From: Bacteroidota bacterium
Lineage (GTDB): Bacteria; Bacteroidota; Bacteroidia; Palsa-965
Length of the DNA: 64,000 bases
Reading direction: 5' to 3'
NCBI GenBank assembly: GCA_020402865.1
Contig: JADBYT010000011.1
Location: forward strand, 62,001-126,000
Shown here: positions 17,401 to 25,810 of the stretch, piece after piece
Layout of the letters: each line of letters starts with the position of its first letter
Position numbering within the stretch: the first letter of the stretch is position 1
Translations under genes and position numbers: made by a program
The notes under the pieces: model-generated
What the model was told of the DNA's origin: nothing
Database searches by the model: none
Seen by the model: only the letters and a program-made list of their open reading frames with translations

Positions 17401-18260
17401 GCATTTTTCCAGCGTTTGCCTTTGTCTTCCTGTGTGGCAATAAAGCCAAACACCAGCAGCAGCACAATGGCCGAAACAATCCATAAAAACGCATCGCGCC
17501 AGCCCGGACGGTTGGCAATTAATCCGGCCACACTAAGCAGCGATAGATAAGCCACGCCCAGAAACGTAAACAGCTTTACCAAAAATGCGGCGGCCGTATT
17601 GTTGTCTTTGCTTTTACCACCCAGCATGCGGTTAACTAACCCGAGCAGGCCAAGCCTTAGCGTTTGCAGTCCGTCGGTTTGCCGGCTGCGTTCTTCGTTG
17701 CTTAAAATCTGCCGCAGGGGCTTTGCGCCAATTTCCTGCTGTACCTGCTGCATAAAATTATCGGCACTGGCGCGGGGCATGCCCACACTTTGCAGCGGCG
17801 GAAATTCCGGTGCGGGTGTAAGTGCTTCGTTCCAGTTGCCTTCGGCAGGCGCTGTACATTGCAGCAGCGGTGCAAACGAAAACGCATCGGTTGCATCAAA
17901 ACCAACCAGCCCGGCCGATGGATGAAACACCTGCACCGGATACAGCAAACGCTGTGCAAGTTCATCGGGCGTAAAAGCGGGTGTGAGTGTGGCCTGACAC
18001 GGAATAAAAAGTTTACCGGCCACACAGGTGTAGGGCGCAGCAATATCGGCTTCATCGGGCACGCGGCTGCCAAACACCACCAGCAGGCCCAGCGGCTCGG
18101 CCGTGCGCAGCGATTGCGGCACCACATACGCGCGCACCTCTTCCGAATCAAGTCCCCAGCCGCTCAGCGCGCGCAGCCACACAGCCGGATCGGCACTGCC
18201 GATAAACGCAGCGGCCACAGGTCCTGCCGGACGCGAAGCGGGATGTAAGGTCAGTTTCAC
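14463..18260 (-). CDS. MoxR-vWA-beta-propeller ternary system protein: membrane, TPR and propeller (bpX6-like)
   Basis: The 1265-aa product has four parts. Residues 1-170 form a soluble alpha/beta domain that I liken to the bpX6 domain of the MoxR-vWA-beta-propeller ternary systems. Residues ~222-395 and 428-545 hold about eight to ten membrane helices. Residues ~600-680 are charged then Gly-rich, followed by an alpha-solenoid of TPR-like repeats (~685-850, LLEKGDYRKAAYVYAHLLGD and similar). Residues ~950-1265 are beta-rich with repeated W/Y-containing blades, consistent with a propeller. The start is a GTG that overlaps the upstream stop (GTGA), implying translational coupling. It is the last gene of the five-gene operon. 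The bpX6 assignment is by architecture and context, not by alignment. Confidence 0.78.
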   Translation of the reverse strand: MKLTLHPASRPAGPVAAAFIGSADPAVWLRALSGWGLDSEEVRAYVVPQSLRTAEPLGLLVVFGSRVPDEADIAAPYTCVAGKLFIPCQATLTPAFTPDELAQRLLYPVQVFHPSAGLVGFDATDAFSFAPLLQCTAPAEGNWNEALTPAPEFPPLQSVGMPRASADNFMQQVQQEIGAKPLRQILSNEERSRQTDGLQTLRLGLLGLVNRMLGGKSKDNNTAAAFLVKLFTFLGVAYLSLLSVAGLIANRPGWRDAFLWIVSAIVLLLVFGFIATQEDKGKRWKNAGLVVGIILIVAGAVQLVLLIVQVAVYQHPAAMIILTLGLSAALLLALYRKVVTEKKSALQSLNYLRQLNAFTIFITTVLLCVALMQVFVTGTISGGMWFVLGVSVAVMLLYPKVAEQLQPGAQSSPQNAAAQPSGSSTDFPWLMALLWAGGIALVLLLVFNVISFATLWKMALWTGGILLAFHLIGRLRRNVAVRPGQAAAANRQDGSADFGMYILLGLIVAGGILAVILLLRSGVVSMGITPVLLIAFFVIRLLMHGVIENRRNRASAPQPARAVRPSWFSRLMNWLRGSGGAAQHAAAVSDTNAQRGWFSRWRQRVRERVQRSLEELQKRRESELDRLVRMMDENPDEGLQYAVPLNSDYLGRGGDNGWDSLSRGLPDFSLGGLGRGGGGSFTSAEHYQKLRERYIKQANLLLEKGDYRKAAYVYAHLLGDLHSAASVLEQGRYFREAAALYKDHIKNQLLAAQCLEKGGLLAEAAEEYRELKQHEKAGDLYRMLAHEEKAQSMYQLCVEQALAQQNYLEAARLQHDKQHLTAAAEESLLMGWNSMHPQENCLHRYIALRAEQDESAAHTAQRLYQTGLKVQQEQIFLNQLRLIYQHAAPDSADAALAQQLALRLISTQALEGKHTALNQLPHFTHSDSLVQADASRYIVQNRIHTPQPAAMSKIQRINLPKGVLWRKLITGSRYWVALGEAEQKLSMVRISASGETEQFNWTDPFTEAVENLEIQHHPLLPDVIQLRNRHTLQVLCNGYMAASSPHPAALAAVFFDYLPERLLAYSAGEHENSCWVLLYHPQLSLQYWEEGKLLKQLDLHFEYAPPEALTEGSQFASYGYYADGFFYCNYLNYHLKINTTNALADFIELPDAAYNLQFSAYHSNPMCCMAGYHDIFVVQPGTQKVWRKILGEFVSEITFISYKHIAYYREGQLVVCKLDENGEMPVVFRRPVGKELISLSAAGRNKIAWLEQGGVLHVLDVPLGL

Positions 18261-20743
18261 CGGTTGCGGAGGTTTTGCAGAAATGGTTCGAGACAGGTGC
18301 GCATAAATTCGCGCACATCAATACGTTTATGTCGATATTGCGGCGGTACAAACAGTGCATTACCGGCATACATGCCGTTTGAAATCCACACCGTTGTATC
18401 GGTTTCCGAAATACTCACGATTGAAAAATCAGGAATGCTTCTGTTCGCACTTCTGAAATGAATAAAGCCCCGGTGATCCTGAATAATCACACTGCCATCG
18501 GGCCATTCGGCCACACCGGTATCGGCGCGGTTGTAGGCCTGGAGCGGGGCAATTTCAAAGCGCTGCAGGTTTGCCGTACATACTATTTTTTTATCATAAA
18601 GCATTACCCGGTTGTATTGCTGCCGGTCCCAGCCCTGCGCTTCACGCCAGTACAACTTATCGTTTTCACACACCAGTACTTTCTGATCAGCAAACAAACG
18701 CCCCAGATCATCAAGCGCAAAAAACGACTGTGTATCAAATGCGCTGTAGCCGGGATTGATGCGTTTCTTTATCTCTTTTTTGTTGATTCCCGTTAAATGG
18801 CCGTGCGTACCGGTATGCCGGGCATCGTTATAAGCCATTCGCTTAACCGATCCCGATTGCACATCATACACTTCAGCAATACTTCCGTCCCAATTGGCAA
18901 AACCTTGTGCACACATCCACACCTGCTTGCCGTAAAAGCCCGGAATAATGAGTTCCTGCGTGTCATTTCCGGTAAGCGAAAACGAAAGCAGTCTGAATAC
19001 CTGATTTTCTTTATCGTGATAGCCGAGCACCAGTTCACCGTGTTCGGAGAAATGCCACAAATGAAAATTGCCCTGCGGCTTGTCGTGTTCATTCATGCAG
19101 GGATGCAGTTCGTAGCCAGCTACACCGGTGGTGTTTGGAAAGAAAAGAATGCGGCGGTTATCGTTAATTACCACAATGCCGTAAGCCGGGGCATAGTAAA
19201 AATCAGGTGCTTTTATTTTACAGCCTTTAGCGGCAAACAGCAATGGTATTTTTTCCTGTTCAAAAAATGACGGGAGTTGTTTGGTGTATTCGGGATAACT
19301 GCGGTTGGATCGTTTCTTTTTGCGGGTGTTGGGGAAATGTGCGGGCGTATTCTGCGTGATTTTCCTTTCGGGAAAAAGTAATTGGTCGAGGTCAAAGGTG
19401 GCGGCGAGAAGTTCTTCGCGGCCGGATGCCGAGCAGCGGTAAAGTGTAAAACGTCCGTTGCGGTTTACGGCAATAAGGTAGGCCAGTTTTTCCTGCACGG
19501 GCAGCAGCCGCGCCAGAAAATCGGGGTCGTGCAGCAGAGGTTCGGCGGTGATGAGGATGTATTCTTCGTCGGCCTTGCTGGTTTGACGGAGTATGTGCAG
19601 CAATGCATCGCCGCTGTGCAGGGCGGGTTGCAGTCGGGTGAGTGCGTTGCGCACGCCTTCGGGCGTATGCAGGGCCACAGGCTCGCTGCGTGTGCCGCCA
19701 AGCATAACAGCCTCGGTGCTGCTGATGTGTTTGTTTTGCTGCGCACAGGCTAATGCCGCCGCCACGGCAAACACGCGCGGCTTGCCCCAAAGCGGCAGCG
19801 AAGTATCAATAAGCAGGATGCGCCGCCGCTCGGGTGTATTGGGCGGCGATTCGCGGCGCAGGTACATGGCTTCGTTGTTGGCTAAACGCGCCATGAGCAA
19901 ATCGTCGTCGTTGGCCAGTTCGCTGAGCAGCAAACGATGCAGCGGCCCCCGGTTGCTGATGTCTGATACGCCGCCAAGCTGCTGATCATCGTTGCTTACA
20001 CTCAACGGCGGAATGCGGAATACTTTCAGAATAGCCTGCGTGAGGCTGGCAATACCTTCTGTTTCCTGTTCGTGTTGCAAACTGCCCAGCAGGTCTATCA
20101 CCGGCTCGGGACTGAGTTCCTGCAACGGCACGGGCAACTGCGCAAGACCGGTGTCGAGTATGTGTGCAAGCTGCTTGGGCGAAGTGATGCGTTTGCCGAG
20201 CGCTGCCAGTTGTGTAAACGTATGTTCAACTGCAGCCCGCGTCACAATCCCCTTTTTCAGAATCTGTTCATCATACCTGCCCGATTCAAACTCAGCCACA
20301 ATACCCGCTGCATCTTCCGCATGAATAGCAAACAGTTCGGGCAGGCTGCGCAGCAAATGCGTACGCGCTTTTCCGGTGCGGTAGCTTTCGGGAAGTAGAG
20401 CAATGTGTTTCAGAAACACAAAAGCATCTGCAGCCATACCACGCCCTTTATACATCGCTTCAAGCGAAGAGGAAACTTCTTTCCAGTGCCTTAATCCACC
20501 GGTAAACAACTCCTTCTTCAATTCCATCTCCTCCGGCGAAAGCCGGCAGGCCGCCAGCACAAACAACAAGGTATTTATATGCGGCAAACCCGAAGGTTGT
20601 ATCTCTTTCATTACCGCCAGCAAATCTTCGCGGTAAATAAGTGTCTCTTTATTTTCCCACTCTATCACTTTCAGCCCTTCGGCCCAATGCCAGCACCACT
20701 GCTGCGAAGCACCGAAATAATCAGCTGCTGTAATTTTTGTCAT
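18257..20743 (-). CDS. vWA-beta-propeller protein of the ternary system (degenerate MIDAS)
   Basis: The 828-aa product contains an all-helical N-terminal region (1-280), a von Willebrand A-like domain (~305-440) and a beta-rich C-terminal half (~500-828) with repeated strands ending in motifs such as VWMCAQGF and ILFFPNTTG, consistent with a propeller. The vWA strand reads ILLIDTSLPLWG: the DxSxS metal motif is DTSLP, so the third position is Pro and metal binding may be weakened. ATG 20743 follows a GAGG ribosome binding site 8 bp after the preceding stop. It overlaps the next gene by the GTGA junction. vWA proteins typically partner MoxR ATPases, one of which is encoded two genes upstream. 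Confidence 0.8.
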   Translation of the reverse strand: MTKITAADYFGASQQWCWHWAEGLKVIEWENKETLIYREDLLAVMKEIQPSGLPHINTLLFVLAACRLSPEEMELKKELFTGGLRHWKEVSSSLEAMYKGRGMAADAFVFLKHIALLPESYRTGKARTHLLRSLPELFAIHAEDAAGIVAEFESGRYDEQILKKGIVTRAAVEHTFTQLAALGKRITSPKQLAHILDTGLAQLPVPLQELSPEPVIDLLGSLQHEQETEGIASLTQAILKVFRIPPLSVSNDDQQLGGVSDISNRGPLHRLLLSELANDDDLLMARLANNEAMYLRRESPPNTPERRRILLIDTSLPLWGKPRVFAVAAALACAQQNKHISSTEAVMLGGTRSEPVALHTPEGVRNALTRLQPALHSGDALLHILRQTSKADEEYILITAEPLLHDPDFLARLLPVQEKLAYLIAVNRNGRFTLYRCSASGREELLAATFDLDQLLFPERKITQNTPAHFPNTRKKKRSNRSYPEYTKQLPSFFEQEKIPLLFAAKGCKIKAPDFYYAPAYGIVVINDNRRILFFPNTTGVAGYELHPCMNEHDKPQGNFHLWHFSEHGELVLGYHDKENQVFRLLSFSLTGNDTQELIIPGFYGKQVWMCAQGFANWDGSIAEVYDVQSGSVKRMAYNDARHTGTHGHLTGINKKEIKKRINPGYSAFDTQSFFALDDLGRLFADQKVLVCENDKLYWREAQGWDRQQYNRVMLYDKKIVCTANLQRFEIAPLQAYNRADTGVAEWPDGSVIIQDHRGFIHFRSANRSIPDFSIVSISETDTTVWISNGMYAGNALFVPPQYRHKRIDVREFMRTCLEPFLQNLRNR

Positions 20744-20751
20744 TACCTCAC

Positions 20752-21462
20752 TCACAACCACCCTCCTTTCTCACTCATGCGCCGCACCCCGCTGCGCGAA
20801 GCAGGCACACACATAATCTTCGGCACGGTTTCCATGCTGCCGTTGCTGTGCAGCAACACCAGTGCATCATTGTCGGGCACTAATTTTTTGATGAGTAAAC
20901 TTTCCAGCGCAGGCAGCTCCAGATCAAAACCCGCAGGCAGCAGCAGCGGGCCGCGTGCCCAGTATTCGGTGCCGGGCAGTGCGGGAAGAATATCGCCGCC
21001 CACCAGCACTTCTCCACTTTGCGAAGCCGCAAAAAACAAACGCGAAAGACGTATCTGCGGCGCCGTTTCGCAATACTCTTTCCACAGAAAAAAATTGGTG
21101 AGCAGCACACTGCTTTGCCGCGGCACTTCACTGGCTGCTAATTTTACTTCCACATGCGCATTCACCTGCCCCGCCATTGCCGACACGGGCAACTCCAGCG
21201 GAAACAACTCACCCAGCGGCTTCCAGTCAAGCTCAGGCAAACGGCTCACGGGCGTAATGTGCCCTTCGGGAAAAAGGAAATGATCGCGCCCCACCACCAG
21301 CCGCGCGTCAAAACCAATGTGCAGCAAACGCGCATCGGTTTCCTCCGCTTCGTCGCCAATCCACCACACACCGTTGTGCAATGCGCCCTTCAGCTGCGGC
21401 AATACGCGCACAGCGCCAAGCTCATGGCTGCGGTGTTGGGCAAGGTGGTAAATGCGTTTCAT
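20752..21462 (-). CDS. Ternary-system accessory protein (bpX-type)
   Basis: The 236-aa product has no signal peptide or membrane helix. It is beta-rich and contains GALHNGVWWIGDE near the N terminus and a long acidic-hydrophobic C-terminal part. I recognise no catalytic motif. The ATG overlaps the MoxR stop by one base (TGATG), and its own stop is 8 bp before the vWA gene, so it is translated as part of the set. In published descriptions of MoxR-vWA-beta-propeller systems small bpX proteins occupy this position; which numbered bpX family it belongs to cannot be settled by eye. Confidence 0.68.
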   Translation of the reverse strand: MKRIYHLAQHRSHELGAVRVLPQLKGALHNGVWWIGDEAEETDARLLHIGFDARLVVGRDHFLFPEGHITPVSRLPELDWKPLGELFPLELPVSAMAGQVNAHVEVKLAASEVPRQSSVLLTNFFLWKEYCETAPQIRLSRLFFAASQSGEVLVGGDILPALPGTEYWARGPLLLPAGFDLELPALESLLIKKLVPDNDALVLLHSNGSMETVPKIMCVPASRSGVRRMSEKGGWL

Positions 21463-22616
21463 CAGCTGGCCTGAATAATTTTCTGCCACAGCTCATCTAC
21501 GGGCTGCTGCACATAATTGCGCTGCACGTCGTTGGCAATCCATGCCGTGCGGCCGTTGAGGAAACGCAGGCGGTCTTTAATCACCGCACGCTCCGAAAAG
21601 CTTGTGTCGGGATTGTTCCATTGTTCGGCCAGCTGCACCACTTCGGCGTAAAGCGCTTCGGGATCGGGCCGCTCGTGCTGCTTTGCACGCGGATGGTGTG
21701 CCGCTTCGCTCTGGTCGTTTTCCACCACGGCGTTTACAATGCCTTCAATCAGTTCGCGCTGCTCATTGGTATCCCAGATGTAGCGCATCACCCACAAATC
21801 GCTCACCAGCGCCGTGTGGCGGTGGCAAAGCAGCGCACTGGCCGCAATGAGGCGTTGCAGTTTCACCGCGCGGCGGTCAGACACGGGCACACCCGCGTTG
21901 CGCAGCTGTGTAATGAGCTGGATAAATGCACTGCGCACCGGCTGCAGATCAACCGTAGCCAGTTGCTGCTGCAAAAACAGCACATCGTCTGCATCCAGCT
22001 GCGGGCGCGGCTTGCGGGGCTGCTTTTGTTCAATGGCCCAGCCGGCATCCAGCAGTTCATTCATCTGTTGCGGATCCACATAATCGCAGCGTACGCGCAG
22101 CAGGAAACGGTCAAAGAGTGCGCGCAGGGCTTCGTCTTCGGGCAGGTGGTTACTTGCGCCCACAATCATGAGCGCCGGCAAATCGCGCCGCTCGCGTCCG
22201 CGCCTGAACACGCGTTCGTTGAGCACCATAAGCATGCTGTTAAGAATGGCGCTGTTGGCATTGAGCAGCTCGTCGAGAAAAATCAGATTGGCCTCGGGCA
22301 GCATGCCTTCGGTGTTGGTGACCAGTTCGCCTTCGCGGAGTTTGCGGATGTCGAACGGACCAAAAATTTCGTTGGGCTCGGTGAAACGGGTAAGCAGGTA
22401 TTCGAACGAGCGGCCGTTGAGCGTGAGTGCCAGTTCGCGCACAAGCGCACTTTTGGCGGTGCCGGGCGGGCCGAGCAGAAAAAGATTTTCGCGCGCCACA
22501 AGGCTGATGCCCATGAGGTCGGCAATATCGTCTTTGCCCACAAAGGTATCTTTGAGGTGTTGCAGGGCGCGGTTCAGTGCTTCGGCCTGGGGCAGTGTGT
22601 CAGGCAGTGTGTTCAT
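21462..22616 (-). CDS. MoxR-family AAA+ ATPase
   Basis: The 384-aa product is a MoxR/RavA-type AAA+ ATPase. Walker A is GPPGTAKS (49-56), Walker B is LIFLDE (111-116) with Asp115-Glu116, sensor 1 lies in MIVGASNHLPED, and the arginine-containing segment ALFDRFLLRVRCD follows. The C-terminal third is helical. MoxR ATPases act as chaperone-like remodelling machines with vWA partners. The ATG at 22616 lies inside the upstream gene (17-bp overlap) and the stop overlaps the next start, so all members of the operon are translationally coupled. All nucleotide-binding residues look intact. Confidence 0.92.
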   Translation of the reverse strand: MNTLPDTLPQAEALNRALQHLKDTFVGKDDIADLMGISLVARENLFLLGPPGTAKSALVRELALTLNGRSFEYLLTRFTEPNEIFGPFDIRKLREGELVTNTEGMLPEANLIFLDELLNANSAILNSMLMVLNERVFRRGRERRDLPALMIVGASNHLPEDEALRALFDRFLLRVRCDYVDPQQMNELLDAGWAIEQKQPRKPRPQLDADDVLFLQQQLATVDLQPVRSAFIQLITQLRNAGVPVSDRRAVKLQRLIAASALLCHRHTALVSDLWVMRYIWDTNEQRELIEGIVNAVVENDQSEAAHHPRAKQHERPDPEALYAEVVQLAEQWNNPDTSFSERAVIKDRLRFLNGRTAWIANDVQRNYVQQPVDELWQKIIQAS

Positions 22617-23283
22617 TGGCTAAGGGTGCGGGCGGTTGAAGTAAATCGGTATCGAGTTCGGGCCAGAGCTGCAGGGCGTAATCGCCGAGTGCGGCTTTGA
22701 TGTGCTGATGCAGGGCAGGATGCGCGGCACGTTGTTTATCGTGCAGGGCAATGATGCGGTCGGCATAAAAAGTAAGCAGGCCGGTGTGTTGGGTGATGCT
22801 GCCGGGGTCGGGCGTGCTTTCGGTGGCAATGCCTGTGCCGGAGAGGGGCCAGTGCTGCGCCGTGTGGCGGATGCATTTTACAAGTACATCGCCCGGCGCG
22901 AGGCCGGCTGCCAGCTGATGCAGCCGGGGCAGGTGGCGCAGTACGAGGTCGGCGCTGTAGTGTGCTTCGGGTGTTTGTTCATCGGCAAAGGGTTTGAGCA
23001 GTTCAAGCACTTCGGCCTCTTCCACCTGCCGCAGCAAAGTGAGTTGCGCCGCGCGGTAAAAATGCAGTGCCGCCCAGTTGGCCGCTGCTTCGTGAAAAGC
23101 AGGCGCATCGGCCGGAACATGCAGCACATCAGCTGTATAAGCTTCGCGCAGCAAGGCAGAGGCCGTTTGCCAGTCGGTTTCACTCACCGGCAGCAACGAA
23201 TCATTCAGCACCGCATCGCCCGTTTCAAAAAGGCCATGCAGAAACTGCGTAAAAGGTGCTTCGGATGTGTGTTCGGCCGACAT
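22600..23283 (-). CDS. Helical accessory protein heading the MoxR-vWA-propeller operon
   Basis: The 227-aa product is almost entirely helical, acidic, rich in Ala, Leu and His, and has no signal peptide. It matches no enzyme family I know. It is the first gene of the coupled run 23283 to 14463 and overlaps the MoxR gene by 17 bp, so it is very likely a subunit or adaptor of the ternary system, comparable to the short bpX proteins seen beside MoxR in related operons. A near-consensus promoter (TATCTTTA) lies 36 bp upstream. Confidence 0.68.
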   Translation of the reverse strand: MSAEHTSEAPFTQFLHGLFETGDAVLNDSLLPVSETDWQTASALLREAYTADVLHVPADAPAFHEAAANWAALHFYRAAQLTLLRQVEEAEVLELLKPFADEQTPEAHYSADLVLRHLPRLHQLAAGLAPGDVLVKCIRHTAQHWPLSGTGIATESTPDPGSITQHTGLLTFYADRIIALHDKQRAAHPALHQHIKAALGDYALQLWPELDTDLLQPPAPLANEHTA

Positions 23284-23319
23284 CGTGTTAATGCGGGGTT
23301 AAGCTGTTTTCGGGTGTGG

Positions 23320-23327
23320 TAAAGATA
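23320..23327 (-). promoter_or_regulatory. TATCTTTA, near-consensus -7 box of the ternary operon
   Basis: Seven of eight positions match TAnnTTTG on the minus strand, 36 bp ahead of the first gene of the operon. Confidence 0.4.
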
Positions 23328-23373
23328 CCGATTCCCGACGGATTTGCATATCACGACATGGCTGCATCGTCCT

Positions 23374-23490
23374 GTGGCTTCTTCAAACTCAGCCACCTGA
23401 CTATGCAGCAATAGATTATGTGCTGCGGTGGCTTCGATCCCCGCAGAAATTGCGGGGACTCAGCCACCGCGACAAGCTCAGCCACCGGGG
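23374..23490. repeat. REP-like palindromic elements
   Basis: A first imperfect hairpin has arms gtggct (23374-23379) and agccac (23391-23396). A second, nearly the same as 405-449, has arms gcggtggct (23425-23433) and agccaccgc (23462-23470) around a ccccgca/tgcgggg pair. It is followed by gacaagctcagccaccggg, which is the core of the 42-bp repeat unit at 443-1114. Confidence 0.75.
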
Positions 23491-23499
23491 CATACTTGT

Positions 23500-24006
23500 T
23501 CAACGCTTTAAGGAGGGCAAGTCTGCAATGCGCTCATTTACACATTGTTCTTCTGCATACACGTTATTGATGTAGCGTAATGTATCGCCCGTAAATACTT
23601 TGCTTCCCAACTGATAACGTACCACCATGCCGTTAGAAAACCAGAACCGCTCATCTTCACCTTTCGTGTAGCCGGGACAATATTCCTGAGTTTTCGTATG
23701 TGTCTTTTTTTGCCGAAGTACAAACACAACTTTACCATTCATATAATAGGTTTCTGTTTGGGTACATGCACACTCACCACAATTCCGATCTATCAGCAAA
23801 CAATAATTGGTATCATTCGGGAAATAGTATCCTTTCAATCGCCCGCCGCAGTGTGTCAATCCGATGTATTCGTGACTAAGCAGTTTATCCTTTTTCAGTG
23901 CTTCATTTACGTGCAAATAGCACGCAGCCGCTTTTCGGGTTGCTGTTTCTGCCTGCTGAAATGCGATGCTAAGTGAGCAGATGAGGAGAATTACTAAGAT
24001 TCGCAT
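23500..24006 (-). CDS. Hypothetical Cys-rich secreted protein
   Basis: The 168-aa product starts with a signal peptide (MRILVILLICSLSIAF). The mature part has nine or more cysteines, including a CGECAC cluster near the middle, which suggests disulfides or metal binding outside the cytoplasm. I recognise no family. An upstream in-frame start (24063) would put a charged segment before the signal peptide and is less likely. TATCTTTA lies just upstream. The region from here to 24716 is more AT-rich than its neighbours. Confidence 0.65.
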   Translation of the reverse strand: MRILVILLICSLSIAFQQAETATRKAAACYLHVNEALKKDKLLSHEYIGLTHCGGRLKGYYFPNDTNYCLLIDRNCGECACTQTETYYMNGKVVFVLRQKKTHTKTQEYCPGYTKGEDERFWFSNGMVVRYQLGSKVFTGDTLRYINNVYAEEQCVNERIADLPSLKR

Positions 24007-24233
24007 GCAGGTAAAGATAACTTTTAGGATGTTGAAGCGGGTGTTTTTCCGGGGGTAAGTCACACTTTTATTTTAGGATAATTGACGGATAAATAGGGTG
24101 AAAAATCACAGCCGTTATTCCCCCTTATTATTATATGTCAACTAGTTACAATTATCACTGAAGTTACAAAAACTTACAGCTTAAATCGCATAGATTCATA
24201 TACTCAATTTTGCTCAAACAAAAACTAAAAACG

Positions 24234-24716
24234 ATGAGCAAAACATTAAAAATGCTAATTGCCCGCACCATCGCACCGGGCACACCCGTTCCTCCACAAG
24301 TAGCACTGAATATGGTTCAAGGCTACAAGAATGTGAAAAATTACAATGGTACTGAAACCATTTATTCTGATTTTGATATTAGAAAATTCAGAGCATTCTT
24401 TAGCTTATTTTCTGATGCTACCGGAATTCGTATCTACAATGCGTTAACAGCAACTAATCAACATTGCTTTTTGTTTGTTCCAATAAAGAATGTAGCAGCA
24501 GAGAATGAACCTCCCTGCTATGTTGAATTGGAGCCTGAGGGAATAGATATTGATGGTGATGATATTCCTGATTTTTATGTTTCAGCATTTAACTTTGGTA
24601 CACTTTGCCCGCCAAGTGGCAACTGTAATTGCGAGTGTGATGGCGTAAATGGCAATCCCACATCAATTGCGAAGCAGGTATATGGCAATTTATGCCCGCT
24701 ACCTCCTCAACCCTGA
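24234..24716 (+). CDS. Orphan protein with Cys cluster and Asp-rich loop
   Basis: The 160-aa product has no clear signal peptide. Features visible are an acidic loop DIDGDDIPD (calcium-loop-like) and a C-terminal cysteine cluster (CPPSGNCNCECDG). It matches nothing I recognise. The start at 24234 follows an A-rich leader (aaaaactaaaaacg); an earlier in-frame start at 24210 is possible. The gene and its ~220-bp upstream region are distinctly AT-rich, unlike the flanking genes, which suggests recent acquisition. It ends at a strong terminator shared with the mltG-like gene. Confidence 0.6.
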   Translation: MSKTLKMLIARTIAPGTPVPPQVALNMVQGYKNVKNYNGTETIYSDFDIRKFRAFFSLFSDATGIRIYNALTATNQHCFLFVPIKNVAAENEPPCYVELEPEGIDIDGDDIPDFYVSAFNFGTLCPPSGNCNCECDGVNGNPTSIAKQVYGNLCPLPPQP

Positions 24717-24724
24717 TTCAACAA

Positions 24725-24757
24725 AACTCCCCGCACCCAATTCGCTTGCGGGGAGTT
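24725..24757. terminator. Bidirectional terminator
   Basis: An 11-bp stem (aactccccgca / tgcggggagtt) with A-run and T-run flanks lies between convergent genes. Confidence 0.88.
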
Positions 24758-24761
24758 TTTA

Positions 24762-25805
24762 TTACCTGTTAATATTCGCTTTATCCAACGCTTTCTGATA
24801 CGCCTCTGCATTTTTTAAATGCTGATCGTAGCTGCTGGTGAATTTGTGGCGGCCGGTGCCATACTCGGCACACATGTAGATATAATTGTTGCGTTTGTAG
24901 CTGAGCACCGCATCAATACTTTCGGGCTGCGGCAGGCGGATGGGGCCGGGCGGTAAGCCTTTGTTGCGATACGTGTTGTAGGGCGAATTCACATCCAGAT
25001 CGCTGCGCAGCACACGTTGAATACTGAAATCGCCAAGCGCGTAAATCACAGTCGGGTCCGATTGCAGCGGCATGCCTTCGTTAAGGCGGTTCATGTAGAG
25101 ACCGGCTATGGTGGGGCGTTCATCGGCATAGCGGCTTTGCTCGGCTTCTACAATGGCGGCAAGTGTAATCACTTCGGTCTGACTAAGGCCAATGCTGCGC
25201 GCAAGCTGTTTGCGCTCGGCAGTCCAGAAATCCTTATACACCGCCGCCATGCTTTGCATAAATTCCTCGGCCGAAGTGTTCCATTTAAAGCTGTATTCGT
25301 CGGGCATGAACAGCGTCATTACATTGCTGCTGTTCAATCCGTATTTGCTGAGGTACGAATCATCATTAAGCAACTCCAGCAGCGCGGCCGAATCGGCTTC
25401 GAGCTTGCCTCCTACCCTGCCGGCTAAGTGCTCTTTTGTGCGCACACTGTTAAACGTAAACGTAACCGGCTCCTGCAAACCGGCGGCAAGCAGGTTAATG
25501 AGTTCGCGGTTGCTCATGCCGTCTTTAATGCGGTAGCGGCCGGGCTTTACGGTTTCAAACTTTTTGAGTTTGGCCATCCACTCAAACGAAGCGCGGTCTT
25601 TGATCAGCTTCTTTGTTTCGAGCAGCGCCATGAGGTCTTCCATGGTGCTGCCGGTGCGCACATACAAAAACTCAGGGCTGTGGTCTTTGGTTTGCACATT
25701 GCCGCGCAGAAACATATTCCAGCCCATCCAGCCGCCCGCAGCCAGTGCAAGCAGCAGCACAACAAGGATAATTTTTTTAACGGGTGAAGATGATTTGGAT
25801 GCCAT
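24762..25805 (-). CDS. mltG: Endolytic murein transglycosylase, MltG/YceG family
   Basis: MltG cleaves nascent peptidoglycan strands at the inner membrane and releases them from the synthesis machinery. The 347-aa product has one N-terminal membrane anchor (about 11-30) and a periplasmic YceG domain with AAIVEAEQ (catalytic Glu220), ERPTIAGLYMNRL and GMPLQSDPTVIYAL. The C-terminal segment NSPYNTYRNKGLPPGPI is also typical. The frame is open further upstream, but the ATG at 25805 lies 5 bp after the stop of the cytochrome gene and gives the usual short cytoplasmic head. The gene is second in an operon with that cytochrome lipoprotein. Confidence 0.92.
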   Translation of the reverse strand: MASKSSSPVKKIILVVLLLALAAGGWMGWNMFLRGNVQTKDHSPEFLYVRTGSTMEDLMALLETKKLIKDRASFEWMAKLKKFETVKPGRYRIKDGMSNRELINLLAAGLQEPVTFTFNSVRTKEHLAGRVGGKLEADSAALLELLNDDSYLSKYGLNSSNVMTLFMPDEYSFKWNTSAEEFMQSMAAVYKDFWTAERKQLARSIGLSQTEVITLAAIVEAEQSRYADERPTIAGLYMNRLNEGMPLQSDPTVIYALGDFSIQRVLRSDLDVNSPYNTYRNKGLPPGPIRLPQPESIDAVLSYKRNNYIYMCAEYGTGRHKFTSSYDQHLKNAEAYQKALDKANINR

Positions 25806-25810
25806 GCTAT

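Noticed and set aside
21381-22700. 439-aa plus-strand ORF antisense to the MoxR gene
   Set aside because: A shadow of a GC-rich gene; the minus strand encodes a complete AAA+ ATPase.
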